From Natronomonas sp. (GTDB lineage: Archaea > Halobacteriota > Halobacteria > Halobacteriales > Haloarculaceae), in assembly GCA_007121575.1 (NCBI GenBank), contig SKKJ01000087.1:1-5415 (forward strand): DNA of 5,415 nucleotides. Direction: 5' to 3'. Position numbers and translations under genes: made by a program. The notes beneath the pieces were generated by a model. It was not told the DNA's origin. It was given only the letters and a program-made list of their open reading frames with translations, and did no database searches. Each line of letters begins with the position of its first letter. Position 1 is the first letter of the stretch. Of the stretch, positions 1-5,415 are shown piece by piece.

Positions 1-1
1 C

Positions 2-94
2 GTGTACGTGCTGGTTGACCTTGCCCGCGTATCTCCGCTTTTTACGATCAAACCGACGGACAGTTACCGCCCCGGCGAGGACGGGTTGGTATGA
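2..94 (+). CDS. C-terminal end of an upstream gene (partial, 5' end outside window)
   Basis: Frame 2 is open from the window edge to a TGA at 92-94. It would encode about 30 residues ending in SYRPGEDGLV. The stop overlaps the arcS start as ATGA, the typical layout of translationally coupled haloarchaeal genes, and this is the main reason to believe the frame. The remaining peptide has a hydrophobic stretch (VYVLVDLARVSPLFTI) and then a polar tail. Too little is left to identify the product. A tRNA-guanine transglycosylase (tgtA) would be a sensible neighbour for arcS, but I cannot show that from this fragment. The competing frame 1 closes at position 16. Confidence 0.55.
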   Translation: MYVLVDLARVSPLFTIKPTDSYRPGEDGLV

Positions 95-1854
95 CCGAGT
101 ATTTCGAGATTCACGGCCGCGATGGTGCGGCCCGTCGGGGGGAGCTTCGCCTCACGGACCCCCTCTCGACACCCGCGACCGTCGATGCGGTCCTCGAAGA
201 CGGCGGGAGTCGATGGCACGATGAGCCGGCCGCGCCCGAGGGATCCGAATCCGCGTTGACAGTCCTCTCACACCGAGCGCTTCCACCGGGGACCGAACCG
301 CCCGTAGAGGCGGCGTTCGCCGTCGAGTATCCCGACGTCGACTTTCCCAGCGCAGCTGTCGTTTCGCCCGGGACCGCCGCCGATCACGGCGCTGACGCAT
401 ACGTGCTTTCGAACGCGAGCGGCTATCTCGGCCACGCGGAGGCGTTCGTCGACGCGATTCTGTCGATCCGGGATGCGACCCCGGACGACACCGCGCTGTA
501 TTGTCCCGGCGTCGCCACACCGGCAAACGTCGCGACCCTCGCGTACACTGGCGTTGACCTCTTCGATGAGAAACGCGCATGGGTCCGGGGTCTCGAGGGG
601 TTTTATGTCACGACTGACGGCGAGGCGTTCCTCGAAGATCTCGACGAACTCCCGTGTCCGTGCCCCGCGTGTCAACGTCCGCGCGAAACGTTCGAACGAA
701 CCGACTGTGCCGAACACAACGTCAACGCACTCACTGCGGAACTCGCTCGTGTTCGTCGACGAATCGCCGACGGTCGCCTTCGAGATTACATCGAAGGGCA
801 GGCTCGACACGAGGCGTGGCTGACCGCGATGTTCCGCCGGCTCGACCAGCAGTACGGTTATCTCGAAGAGCGAACCCCGGTTTTCCGACGAAACGAACTG
901 TTGGCGGCGAGCGACGACTCGCTTCGACGCGTCGAGATCCAACGCTTTGCCGACCGCGTGACGAGTCGGTACCGTCGACGCCTCGACGCACCGCTCGTGT
1001 TGTTGCCGTGCTCCGCTCGAAAGCCGTACAGCGAGTCTCAAAGCCACGAACAGTTCGCTCGAGCGATCGGCTATCGCGGCCATATCGTTTCGATGACCTC
1101 GCCGATCGGCGTCGTCCCGAACGAACTCGAGACCACGTATCCGGCCCAACACTACGACAGCGTCGTGACCGGCCGATGGACGGCGACCGAGATCGAGTTC
1201 GTCTCGAACGTGTTGGAACGGTATCTCGAACGGGCGGAGTACGACCAACACATCGCACACGTCCCCGGCGAAGGCTATCGCGAGATCTGCGAACGCGTCG
1301 AAGCGTCGTTGGGCATCGAATTCGAATATACGGTCGTCGACCATCCGACGACAGACGAATCGCTCGCCGCGCTCGATGCCGCGCTTGAGGGTGAAGCGAC
1401 CTATTATAAGAGCGAGCGCGAATCGGCGACCGTTCGAGCGATCGCGGATTTTCAGTTCGGCGATGGTGCGGGCGATGCTGTCTTCGGTTCCGACGCGACG
1501 ACCGAAGGTATGTATCCGAAACTGCGGGTTCGAGACGGCGACGGCGATCACCTCGCGACGATGGTGCCGCAGTATGGAACGCTTTCGCTGACGCCTGCAG
1601 GCGCACGGGCGTGGATCGAAAGCGACGCGCCGACGAAACGGGTCGAAATCGACGCGTTCGTCCCAACCGGAAGCGTCCTCGCACCGGGAGTCGTTGACGC
1701 CGATCCGTCGATTCGCCCCGGTGATGAGGTCGTCTTCGAAGGGCCGAAGGCGTTCGGGGTTGGCCGAGCTGCCTGCCACGGCGAAGCGATGGTCGAAAGC
1801 ACTCGTGGGATTGCAGTCGACGTGCGTCACTGCGAAGAGACCTCCGCTCTTTGA
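91..1854 (+). CDS. arcS: Archaeosine synthase (alpha subunit), ArcS/TgtA2
   Basis: This 587-residue enzyme acts in archaeosine (G+) synthesis at G15 of the tRNA D-loop. TgtA first inserts preQ0; ArcS then modifies it. In some archaea ArcS is reported to add lysine to the preQ0 nitrile, and a radical-SAM partner (RaSEA) cleaves the adduct to give archaeosine. Residues ~1-290 form a degenerate TGT-like region with a zinc-type site, C189, C191, C194 and H209, followed by the TGT-like helix LTAELARVRRRIADGRL. Residues 306-319 carry the ArcS signature PCSARKPYSESQSH, which distinguishes it from true TGT. Residues ~514-582 are a C-terminal PUA RNA-binding domain (RVEIDAFVPTGSVLAPGV, then RPGDEVVFEGPKAFGVGRA). 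The length fits haloarchaeal members. The ATG start overlaps the upstream stop (ATGA), so it is probably co-transcribed with that gene. No promoter is seen in the 90 bases before it. The family call is secure; the exact chemistry follows work on other archaea. Confidence 0.96.
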   Translation: MTEYFEIHGRDGAARRGELRLTDPLSTPATVDAVLEDGGSRWHDEPAAPEGSESALTVLSHRALPPGTEPPVEAAFAVEYPDVDFPSAAVVSPGTAADHGADAYVLSNASGYLGHAEAFVDAILSIRDATPDDTALYCPGVATPANVATLAYTGVDLFDEKRAWVRGLEGFYVTTDGEAFLEDLDELPCPCPACQRPRETFERTDCAEHNVNALTAELARVRRRIADGRLRDYIEGQARHEAWLTAMFRRLDQQYGYLEERTPVFRRNELLAASDDSLRRVEIQRFADRVTSRYRRRLDAPLVLLPCSARKPYSESQSHEQFARAIGYRGHIVSMTSPIGVVPNELETTYPAQHYDSVVTGRWTATEIEFVSNVLERYLERAEYDQHIAHVPGEGYREICERVEASLGIEFEYTVVDHPTTDESLAALDAALEGEATYYKSERESATVRAIADFQFGDGAGDAVFGSDATTEGMYPKLRVRDGDGDHLATMVPQYGTLSLTPAGARAWIESDAPTKRVEIDAFVPTGSVLAPGVVDADPSIRPGDEVVFEGPKAFGVGRAACHGEAMVESTRGIAVDVRHCEETSAL

Positions 1855-1980
1855 TCGGCTATCACCCCTATGAGAACCGACTCACCTTCTCCGAGTGCGA
1901 TTTCGAGGGGTCACCGTGAGTTATTCTGCGCAGTATTCTCTCGATACCGTCGAGTAACAAACACGTACCTTTACAGGTGG

Positions 1981-2035
1981 GTTTGATTACTCTTGGTAAC
2001 GGATGTAAAAATTTATAAACAATCGTGTTTGATTA
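1981..2035 (+). promoter_or_regulatory. Pair of GTTTGATTA direct repeats flanking the TATA box (possible operator)
   Basis: The 9-mer GTTTGATTA occurs exactly at 1981-1989 and 2027-2035. The copies are 46 bases apart start to start and sit on either side of the TATA box at 2012-2019. One copy lies upstream of the core promoter and the other between the TATA box and the predicted start of transcription. Such an arrangement could bind a regulator, but two copies of a 9-mer in AT-rich DNA may also be chance. No matching regulator is identifiable in the window. Confidence 0.3.
2012..2019 (+). promoter_or_regulatory. TATA box for the PPC-repeat secreted protein gene
   Basis: TTTATAAA lies in a markedly AT-rich stretch (GTAAAAATTTATAAAC), unlike the surrounding GC-rich sequence. 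Archaeal transcription usually starts about 25 bases downstream of the TATA centre. This predicts a start near 2040 and a short leader of about 25 bases before ATG 2067. The same geometry places the in-frame GTG at 2025 upstream of the transcript start. The 5' part of this gap (1855-1980) shows no gene and no convincing terminator. Confidence 0.7.
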
Positions 2036-2066
2036 TCGGTCTCTCTGTCAATCTCTATACGTGAAG

Positions 2067-3623
2067 ATGGATCGAAACAGACGATTTAAAACAATTCTTT
2101 TGGTCGGCGTATTGTTGACCGCCCTTGCGATTATCGCGTTCGCCGCACCTGTCAGCTCACAAGAAGATACCTCCGGTATTACGGTAACACAGCCCGGTGA
2201 GACGGTCGAAGGCGATATCCAAACCTTCGAACAGTGGGACATCTACAGCTTCGATGCCGAGGCGGGCCAACCACTCCGATTCGAGGTGTCTCGGACCGGC
2301 GGTACTGGAGAGCTTTTGTTTATGGTAGCCGACTCGACCGGTAACGGCTTAACGTGGAATTCCGTCGGTTCGGATGATACGCTTGAACTGCTGTTCGTTC
2401 CCGCTGCCACCGGGACCCATTATGCGTTGATGGCGGCTGATACCCCGAATGCGGCTGGGCCGTATTCGTTGACGCTTCCCGCTGATACGGCCATCGACGA
2501 ACCGCACGGAGACACTATCGAAATACCCGACTCAACCGATGTTTCCGATGATGCTATTCGACCGCTACGATCCGATATGATGCTTTCGGGAGAGATCAAC
2601 GGCATCAACGATTTCGAGATGTTCTCGCAGGAGGCGAGTGCGGGCGATCAGATCACTCTTGAATTCACCCGTCACGGTGGCGCAGGGACGTTCGGAGTCG
2701 CACTCGTCGACGCTGAGGGACAGATACTCACGAGCGACGCTGTCGGTTCTGGAACGTCGCTGACCCTTTCGGCACCCGTTCCGAGGGACGGAACGTACTC
2801 CGTCCTCGTGATCGGAACGACCTACGATGCGATCGGCCCGTACTCGCTGACATCGTTCGATGAAGAGTCTCGAGAGCCTCCGGCGGAACAGCTGCCCGAT
2901 ACGGTTATCTCGAATACGATGAAGATGCAGGTACAAGCGCTCGCTACGGATCGCTCGATCGGCAGTGGTATTTACGGGGTCGATGAGCACGATCTCTATA
3001 CGGTCGAAGCCGTTACGAACGAGTCAATCTCGGTTGCGATAGATCGGTTCACCGGGAACGGAACCTTCGCGGTCGGTCTCGTTTCTCCCGAGCGTGAGGT
3101 GCTTGCAGCCGATTTCGTTAGTTCTACCGAAACGACGACGCTGTCGGCGACCGCCACCCAATCGGGGACGTACTTCGTACTCGTTGTCGGTGCAACCGAA
3201 AACGCGTCCGGTGACTACACGATTACACTCCTCGATGAATCCGTCAACGAGAGACTCGATGCCTCGGACGGAGAAAGCCGGTCGATTCAACCCAGTGAGA
3301 CACTCGAAGGTGAGCTCGACGGGATTGACGATTTCGGTGTGTTCAATCTCAATACGACGGCAGGTGAGGTGATCACGGCCGAACTCACTCGTGAAGGTGG
3401 AGGTGGTGAGTTCGCCGTTGCCATCGTCGACTTCGATGGAAACATACTCGCCGTTGACGTGGCTGCGCCCAACGGTACCGTCTCCATCTCTGCGATCGCT
3501 GAGCAGGATGGTCTGTATTCCGTTGTCGTCGTCGGTGTCGATGCGGATGCCTCCGGCCCGTACTCGATAACACTGGTCGGCGATGTCTCCTCGGAGGCCG
3601 CCGAGCTTCTGTCAGTTACGTAG
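2067..3623 (+). CDS. Secreted protein with four PPC-like beta-sandwich repeats
   Basis: This is a 518-residue extracytoplasmic protein of unknown function. The N-terminus has a basic n-region (MDRNRRFK), a hydrophobic core (~residues 9-27, TILLVGVLLTALAIIAFAA) and a polar APVSSQ region. That is a Sec-type signal peptide or signal anchor. RR is followed by FK, so it is not a canonical Tat motif, and there is no lipobox cysteine. The mature part holds four repeats of ~92 residues (45-137, 170-262, 297-388, 411-503). Each runs from a G-x-(I/L) and D-x-(F/Y) start through (T/S)R-x-GG to a closing G-x-Y-x-(L/V)-x-(V/A) and G(P/D)YS-(L/I)-T, the pattern of pre-peptidase C-terminal (PPC) domains. 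No protease or other catalytic domain and no C-terminal membrane anchor is present, although PPC domains usually accompany secreted peptidases. Five N-glycosylation sequons (N318, N331, N379, N429, N469) all fall in repeats 3 and 4. I chose ATG 2067 over GTG 2025 because the TATA box at 2012-2019 places transcription start after 2025; GTG 2061 is a close alternative. It may bind surface ligands or other proteins. Confidence 0.85.
   Translation: MDRNRRFKTILLVGVLLTALAIIAFAAPVSSQEDTSGITVTQPGETVEGDIQTFEQWDIYSFDAEAGQPLRFEVSRTGGTGELLFMVADSTGNGLTWNSVGSDDTLELLFVPAATGTHYALMAADTPNAAGPYSLTLPADTAIDEPHGDTIEIPDSTDVSDDAIRPLRSDMMLSGEINGINDFEMFSQEASAGDQITLEFTRHGGAGTFGVALVDAEGQILTSDAVGSGTSLTLSAPVPRDGTYSVLVIGTTYDAIGPYSLTSFDEESREPPAEQLPDTVISNTMKMQVQALATDRSIGSGIYGVDEHDLYTVEAVTNESISVAIDRFTGNGTFAVGLVSPEREVLAADFVSSTETTTLSATATQSGTYFVLVVGATENASGDYTITLLDESVNERLDASDGESRSIQPSETLEGELDGIDDFGVFNLNTTAGEVITAELTREGGGGEFAVAIVDFDGNILAVDVAAPNGTVSISAIAEQDGLYSVVVVGVDADASGPYSITLVGDVSSEAAELLSVT
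2199..3575 (+). repeat. Four-fold internal repeat encoding PPC-like domains
   Basis: Units lie at 2199-2477, 2574-2852, 2955-3230 and 3297-3575, each about 279 bases, with linkers of 66-102 bases. They are visible mainly at the protein level: the GTYSVLVIG, GTYFVLVVG and GLYSVVVVG strands and the closing GPYSLTL, GDYTITL and GPYSITL strands align. The DNA copies have diverged, so the duplications look old. Units 2 and 4 appear closest to each other (SGEINGINDF versus EGELDGIDDF, and GPYSLT versus GPYSIT). Unit 1 differs most in its middle and has an insertion around TWNSVGSDD. Confidence 0.8.
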
Positions 3624-3705
3624 CGTTAATTTTAGGGCCTCTTCTCGTAGCGGACGGCGATTGACGTGTCGTGAAACGTCTGACCGCTGTTCGTTCCCCG
3701 ATCAC

Positions 3706-3715
3706 CTTTTTGTTC
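3706..3715 (+). promoter_or_regulatory. Possible T-rich promoter of the SAMP operon
   Basis: The T-rich stretch CTTTTTGTTC is centred about 26 bases before ATG 3736, the expected distance for an archaeal promoter on a leaderless transcript. It is a weak match to a TATA box. It is the best candidate in the 112-base gap between the PPC-repeat gene and the operon. No Shine-Dalgarno sequence precedes ATG 3736, which fits a leaderless start. Confidence 0.35.
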
Positions 3716-3735
3716 GTGGCGCGCAATCTGCCCGT

Positions 3736-4122
3736 ATGGACGATATCAATCTCGGCGTTCCGGGGCCGCTTCTCGAGTCGTTACCCGATGACGGCGACGG
3801 CGCACGGCAAGATATGCACCGTGCCGTCGAAGGGTATAACGCCCGGCTCGAACGAGCGATAGAGGCCGCTGAGAACGACAGCGAGGCCGCCGCTCACGTG
3901 CTCGACCTCATCGAGCATTTCGAAGCCCGGATCGAACAGTTCCACGCGTTCGTTCCGGAGTTGCGCGCGTGGGGACAATCGCCGATCTTCGCGATCGCGT
4001 GGCGGAATCTGTATGCGGACCTCATCGAACAGCTCTATCAACACGAGTGGTTAGCTACCCAATTGGATCGCGAGCGGAACGCCCGACTCGTCGAGGATGG
4101 CATCCGACTTTCAGATCTATGA
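3736..4122 (+). CDS. Hypothetical helical protein, first gene of SAMP operon
   Basis: This 128-residue acidic protein is not one I recognise. It looks almost entirely alpha-helical. Helices are likely around residues 23-46 (ARQDMHRAVEGYNARLERAI), 50-72 (EAAAHVLDLIEHFEARIEQF) and 83-117 (PIFAIAWRNLYADLIEQLYQ onward). There is no signal peptide, membrane segment, cysteine pair or recognisable catalytic motif, so it is probably cytosolic, and the amphipathic helices suggest a helical bundle. The frame is open further upstream to 3583, but that would overlap the preceding gene. ATG 3736 is preferred because it lies just before the conserved-looking body and a T-rich promoter-like stretch sits 26 bases upstream. 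Its stop overlaps the start of the modifier gene (ATGA at 4119-4122), so the two are probably translated together and may act together. Its function is unknown. Confidence 0.8.
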   Translation: MDDINLGVPGPLLESLPDDGDGARQDMHRAVEGYNARLERAIEAAENDSEAAAHVLDLIEHFEARIEQFHAFVPELRAWGQSPIFAIAWRNLYADLIEQLYQHEWLATQLDRERNARLVEDGIRLSDL

Positions 4123-4436
4123 GCATCGACGAACCCAACGCTGCCGATGATGCTGTCGGACTCGAACTCCGATTCTTCGCGAACTTCCGAACGGCAGTCG
4201 GCCAGAAAGAGATCGATCGAACCTTCGAGAACGATATCACCGTCGGTGAAGTGTTGACAGCGATCGAATCGGAGTTTCCCGAACTCGCCGGTGCGCTCCT
4301 CGACGGTAACGGTGCGATCCAACGACAGCTCTCGGTGTTGAAAAACGGTCGTGAAGTCATCCACCTCGACGGAACAGAGACGGTGCTCGAAGACGGCGAC
4401 CGATTGAGCGTCTTTCCGCCGGTCGCGGGCGGATAA
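4119..4436 (+). CDS. Ubiquitin-like small archaeal modifier protein (SAMP, MoaD/ThiS family; SAMP3-type)
   Basis: This 105-residue beta-grasp protein is a ubiquitin-like modifier. In haloarchaea such proteins are adenylated by the E1-like UbaA. They are then either conjugated through the C-terminal glycine to lysines of target proteins or used as sulfur carriers, for example in molybdopterin synthesis. Features seen: strand 1 LELRFFANFRTAVGQ (15-29), the helical TVGEVLTAIESEFPEL (41-56), the LSVLKNGREV hairpin (71-80), the acidic VLEDGDRLSVFPPV (89-102) and the terminal VAGG (102-105) needed for activation. The wording LELRFFANFRTAVGQK and LSVLKNGREV recalls Haloferax SAMP3 more than SAMP1; this subtype call is from memory. 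Lysines available for conjugation are K30 and K75. An acidic, probably disordered 14-residue N-terminal extension precedes strand 1. ATG 4119 is supported by the ATGA overlap with the upstream gene, and no later in-frame start codon lies before strand 1. Confidence 0.93.
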   Translation: MSIDEPNAADDAVGLELRFFANFRTAVGQKEIDRTFENDITVGEVLTAIESEFPELAGALLDGNGAIQRQLSVLKNGREVIHLDGTETVLEDGDRLSVFPPVAGG

Positions 4437-4446
4437 CGGGGCCGAT

Positions 4447-4713
4447 ATGCGAGAAACACGTGAATTCCGCGGCATCTCGAAGCGCTTGGCGGCGAACTAT
4501 CTCGAGAACCTCGGTGGAACGCGACTCGATGAGACCGGTGATCGGATCGAGGGGGACGGCTGGACTGCCGAACTCTCTGAACGGCGGGTAACGCCCGTTC
4601 CCGGCGCGAGCATCACGCTCAACGAGGTCGTCATCGAGTTCCGCGGCGAGGCCGAAGCGCTCCGGACACTCATCGACCGGTTCGCACAGAAAGCGATGCG
4701 CGCCGGTGGATGA
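4447..4713 (+). CDS. Small conserved protein resembling the C-terminal domain of MoaD-related proteins (DUF1952-like), ending in Gly-Gly
   Basis: This is an 88-residue alpha/beta protein. The N-terminal helix carries RGISKRLAANYLENLGG (8-24). Two or three strands follow (DRIEGDGWTAELSERRV, 32-48, and ASITLNEVVIEFRG, 54-67), then a C-terminal helix (EALRTLIDRFAQKAMR, 70-85) and a free AGG tail (86-88). From memory, this layout resembles the domain that follows the MoaD-like domain in a Thermus thermophilus MoaD-related protein (DUF1952). I could not confirm this by alignment. The gene starts 10 bases after the SAMP stop and has no strong Shine-Dalgarno site, and its stop overlaps the next gene, so it is part of the operon. 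The position beside a MoaD-family gene supports a shared role in sulfur transfer, cofactor synthesis or protein conjugation. Whether its diglycine tail is used is unknown. Confidence 0.85.
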   Translation: MRETREFRGISKRLAANYLENLGGTRLDETGDRIEGDGWTAELSERRVTPVPGASITLNEVVIEFRGEAEALRTLIDRFAQKAMRAGG

Positions 4714-5074
4714 CGTGTCCGGCGAACCCATCGATGGAAACGCGTTGCTTCTCGCGGCGGCGCAAGCGTCGGTTTCCGGACAGCGTCTGCCAACGCTCGT
4801 CGATCGCGCCCAAACACTGTTGCAAACGCGGCTCTCGACGTATCGGCGACGGTACGAACAGGTCTACACCGATAATACACAGGCCGTTTTCTTCGTCGAA
4901 ACGGGCCACTGGGAGACGCTGGGAGACGAGATCGGTCTCGATCGACGCGAGCGTGACGCGCTCCGCCGTGTTCACGCTGAACATCTCAAACAACTCGGCA
5001 GTGATCTCGGTCGGCGCGAGGAGTTCGAAACCGCGCTTGAACTCCGCGAAGCGATCGTGATCGGGACCGACTGA
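4706..5074 (+). CDS. Hypothetical helical protein, last gene of SAMP operon
   Basis: This 122-residue protein is not one I recognise. It is mostly helical: residues 12-24 (NALLLAAAQASVS), 29-53 (LPTLVDRAQTLLQTRLSTYR onward), 78-97 (LDRRERDALRRVHAEHLKQL) and 102-115 (GRREEFETALELRE). A hydrophobic strand-like centre, TQAVFFVETGHWETLGDEIG (58-77), interrupts the helices. It has no signal peptide, no membrane segments and no cysteines. GTG 4706 gives an 8-base overlap with the preceding gene (GTGGATGA); GTG 4715, four codons in, is an alternative start just after that stop. The close overlap places it in the SAMP operon. The rightmost 37 bases to the convergent regulator contain no clear terminator. 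Its function is unknown. Confidence 0.82.
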   Translation: MDDVSGEPIDGNALLLAAAQASVSGQRLPTLVDRAQTLLQTRLSTYRRRYEQVYTDNTQAVFFVETGHWETLGDEIGLDRRERDALRRVHAEHLKQLGSDLGRREEFETALELREAIVIGTD

Positions 5075-5111
5075 TCTGTTCGGTCTTCCCTCGTTATCGT
5101 CTGCGGGCGGC

Positions 5112-5381
5112 TTACGACGCGACCGCGAACGTCTCGCCGCTCCGTTCGACGAGCCCCTCCTCTTCGAGGGTGCTCAACATCGGGTAGAGCGTAAGCATTT
5201 TCATTCCGAGGGTTTCCGAGAGGTCTTCGATCGTCGTCTCTCTGACGAGTTGCATGTAGAGGTAGACCAGCTTCGGCCCGGTGGTGTTCATCGTTGCCGG
5301 GAGTGCGTCGATCGAGACATACTCGGTCGTGTCCAGCTCTGATCCCGTGTTGTGACGCTGAAGTCTTTGTCGTGTACTCAT
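5112..5381 (-). CDS. Small winged-helix DNA-binding protein (MarR/TrmB-like transcriptional regulator)
   Basis: This 89-residue protein is essentially a single winged helix-turn-helix domain. After a polar N-terminus it has helix 1 (PKLVYLYMQLVRET, ~36-49), helix 2 (TIEDLSETLGM, 50-60), recognition helix MKMLTLYPMLSTLEEEGLVE (60-79) and a short wing (RSGETFAVAS, 80-89). The phrase YVSIDALP followed by PKLVYLY is typical of a widespread family of small haloarchaeal HTH proteins. No ligand-binding or dimerisation domain is present, so it probably binds DNA as a dimer through its N-terminal helices. ATG at 5379-5381 is preferred because a TATA-like sequence lies ~31 bases upstream. It converges on the SAMP operon, so it does not share a promoter with it. 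Its targets cannot be told from the sequence. Confidence 0.85.
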   Translation of the reverse strand: MSTRQRLQRHNTGSELDTTEYVSIDALPATMNTTGPKLVYLYMQLVRETTIEDLSETLGMKMLTLYPMLSTLEEEGLVERSGETFAVAS

Positions 5382-5408
5382 TGTCTGTCTGCAACTGATC
5401 GAACGAGA

Positions 5409-5415
5409 CGTATAA
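5409..5415 (-). promoter_or_regulatory. TATA-like element for the winged-helix regulator gene (clipped by window edge)
   Basis: Read on the minus strand, the window begins TTATACG, about 31 bases before the ATG at 5381. This is the right spacing for an archaeal promoter that gives a leaderless or nearly leaderless transcript. The upstream B-recognition element lies outside the window, so the match cannot be fully judged. Confidence 0.45.

Noticed and set aside
654..1684. Other open frames inside arcS on both strands
   Set aside because: Their translations are Arg- and Ser-rich and of low complexity, typical of out-of-frame reading of haloarchaeal genes, and they overlap conserved ArcS motifs.
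268..1830. Long minus-strand open frame of 520 codons opposite arcS
   Set aside because: It lies entirely opposite a well-recognised gene. High-GC coding DNA often leaves the complementary frame open, and the translation shows no family motif.
1967..1978. Short inverted repeat ACCT-TTAC-AGGT upstream of the TATA box
   Set aside because: Four-base arms are too short to distinguish from chance, and no T tract follows that would suggest a terminator.
2073..2087. Twin-arginine (Tat) export motif in NRRFKTILLV
   Set aside because: After RR the residues are F-K-T, not x followed by two hydrophobic residues, and the very hydrophobic core fits Sec better.
3626..3634. T-rich TTAATTTTA just after the PPC-repeat gene as a transcription terminator
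   Set aside because: Archaeal terminators usually have longer or repeated T tracts. One run of four T is too weak to annotate, though termination here is plausible.
5075..5111. Terminator between the operon and the convergent regulator
   Set aside because: The gap has scattered T-rich bits but no convincing T tract or hairpin on either strand.

Overview
The window looks like haloarchaeal (class Halobacteria) chromosomal DNA. All the predicted proteins are rich in Asp and Glu. It carries an archaeosine synthase with both a TGT-like zinc site and a PUA domain, and a small archaeal modifier protein (SAMP) ending in Gly-Gly. Genes overlap by ATGA junctions, promoters are AT-rich TATA boxes, and there are almost no Shine-Dalgarno sites. 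I see no mobile elements, CRISPR arrays, rRNA or tRNA genes.

Layout, left to right. (1) Positions 1-94 hold the last ~30 codons of an upstream plus-strand gene, whose stop overlaps the start of arcS. arcS (91-1854) modifies G15 of tRNA. (2) A 212-bp non-coding gap before the chosen start carries a clear TATA box (2012-2019) flanked by two copies of GTTTGATTA. It drives a single-gene unit (2067-3623) for a secreted protein built from four ~92-residue PPC-like beta-sandwich repeats. (3) A tight four-gene plus-strand operon (3736-5074) encodes a helical unknown protein, a SAMP/MoaD-family ubiquitin-like modifier, an 88-residue protein resembling the C-terminal domain of bacterial MoaD-related proteins, and another helical unknown. 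(4) A small winged-helix regulator (5381-5112, minus strand) converges on that operon, with its own TATA-like element at the window edge.

The most interesting part is the operon. The SAMP and its neighbour both end in Ala-Gly-Gly. From memory, the two domains occur fused in one protein in Thermus. This suggests a physically or functionally linked pair in sulfur transfer, molybdenum cofactor synthesis or protein conjugation, with two unstudied helical proteins as candidate partners. The arcS gene is an ordinary core gene.
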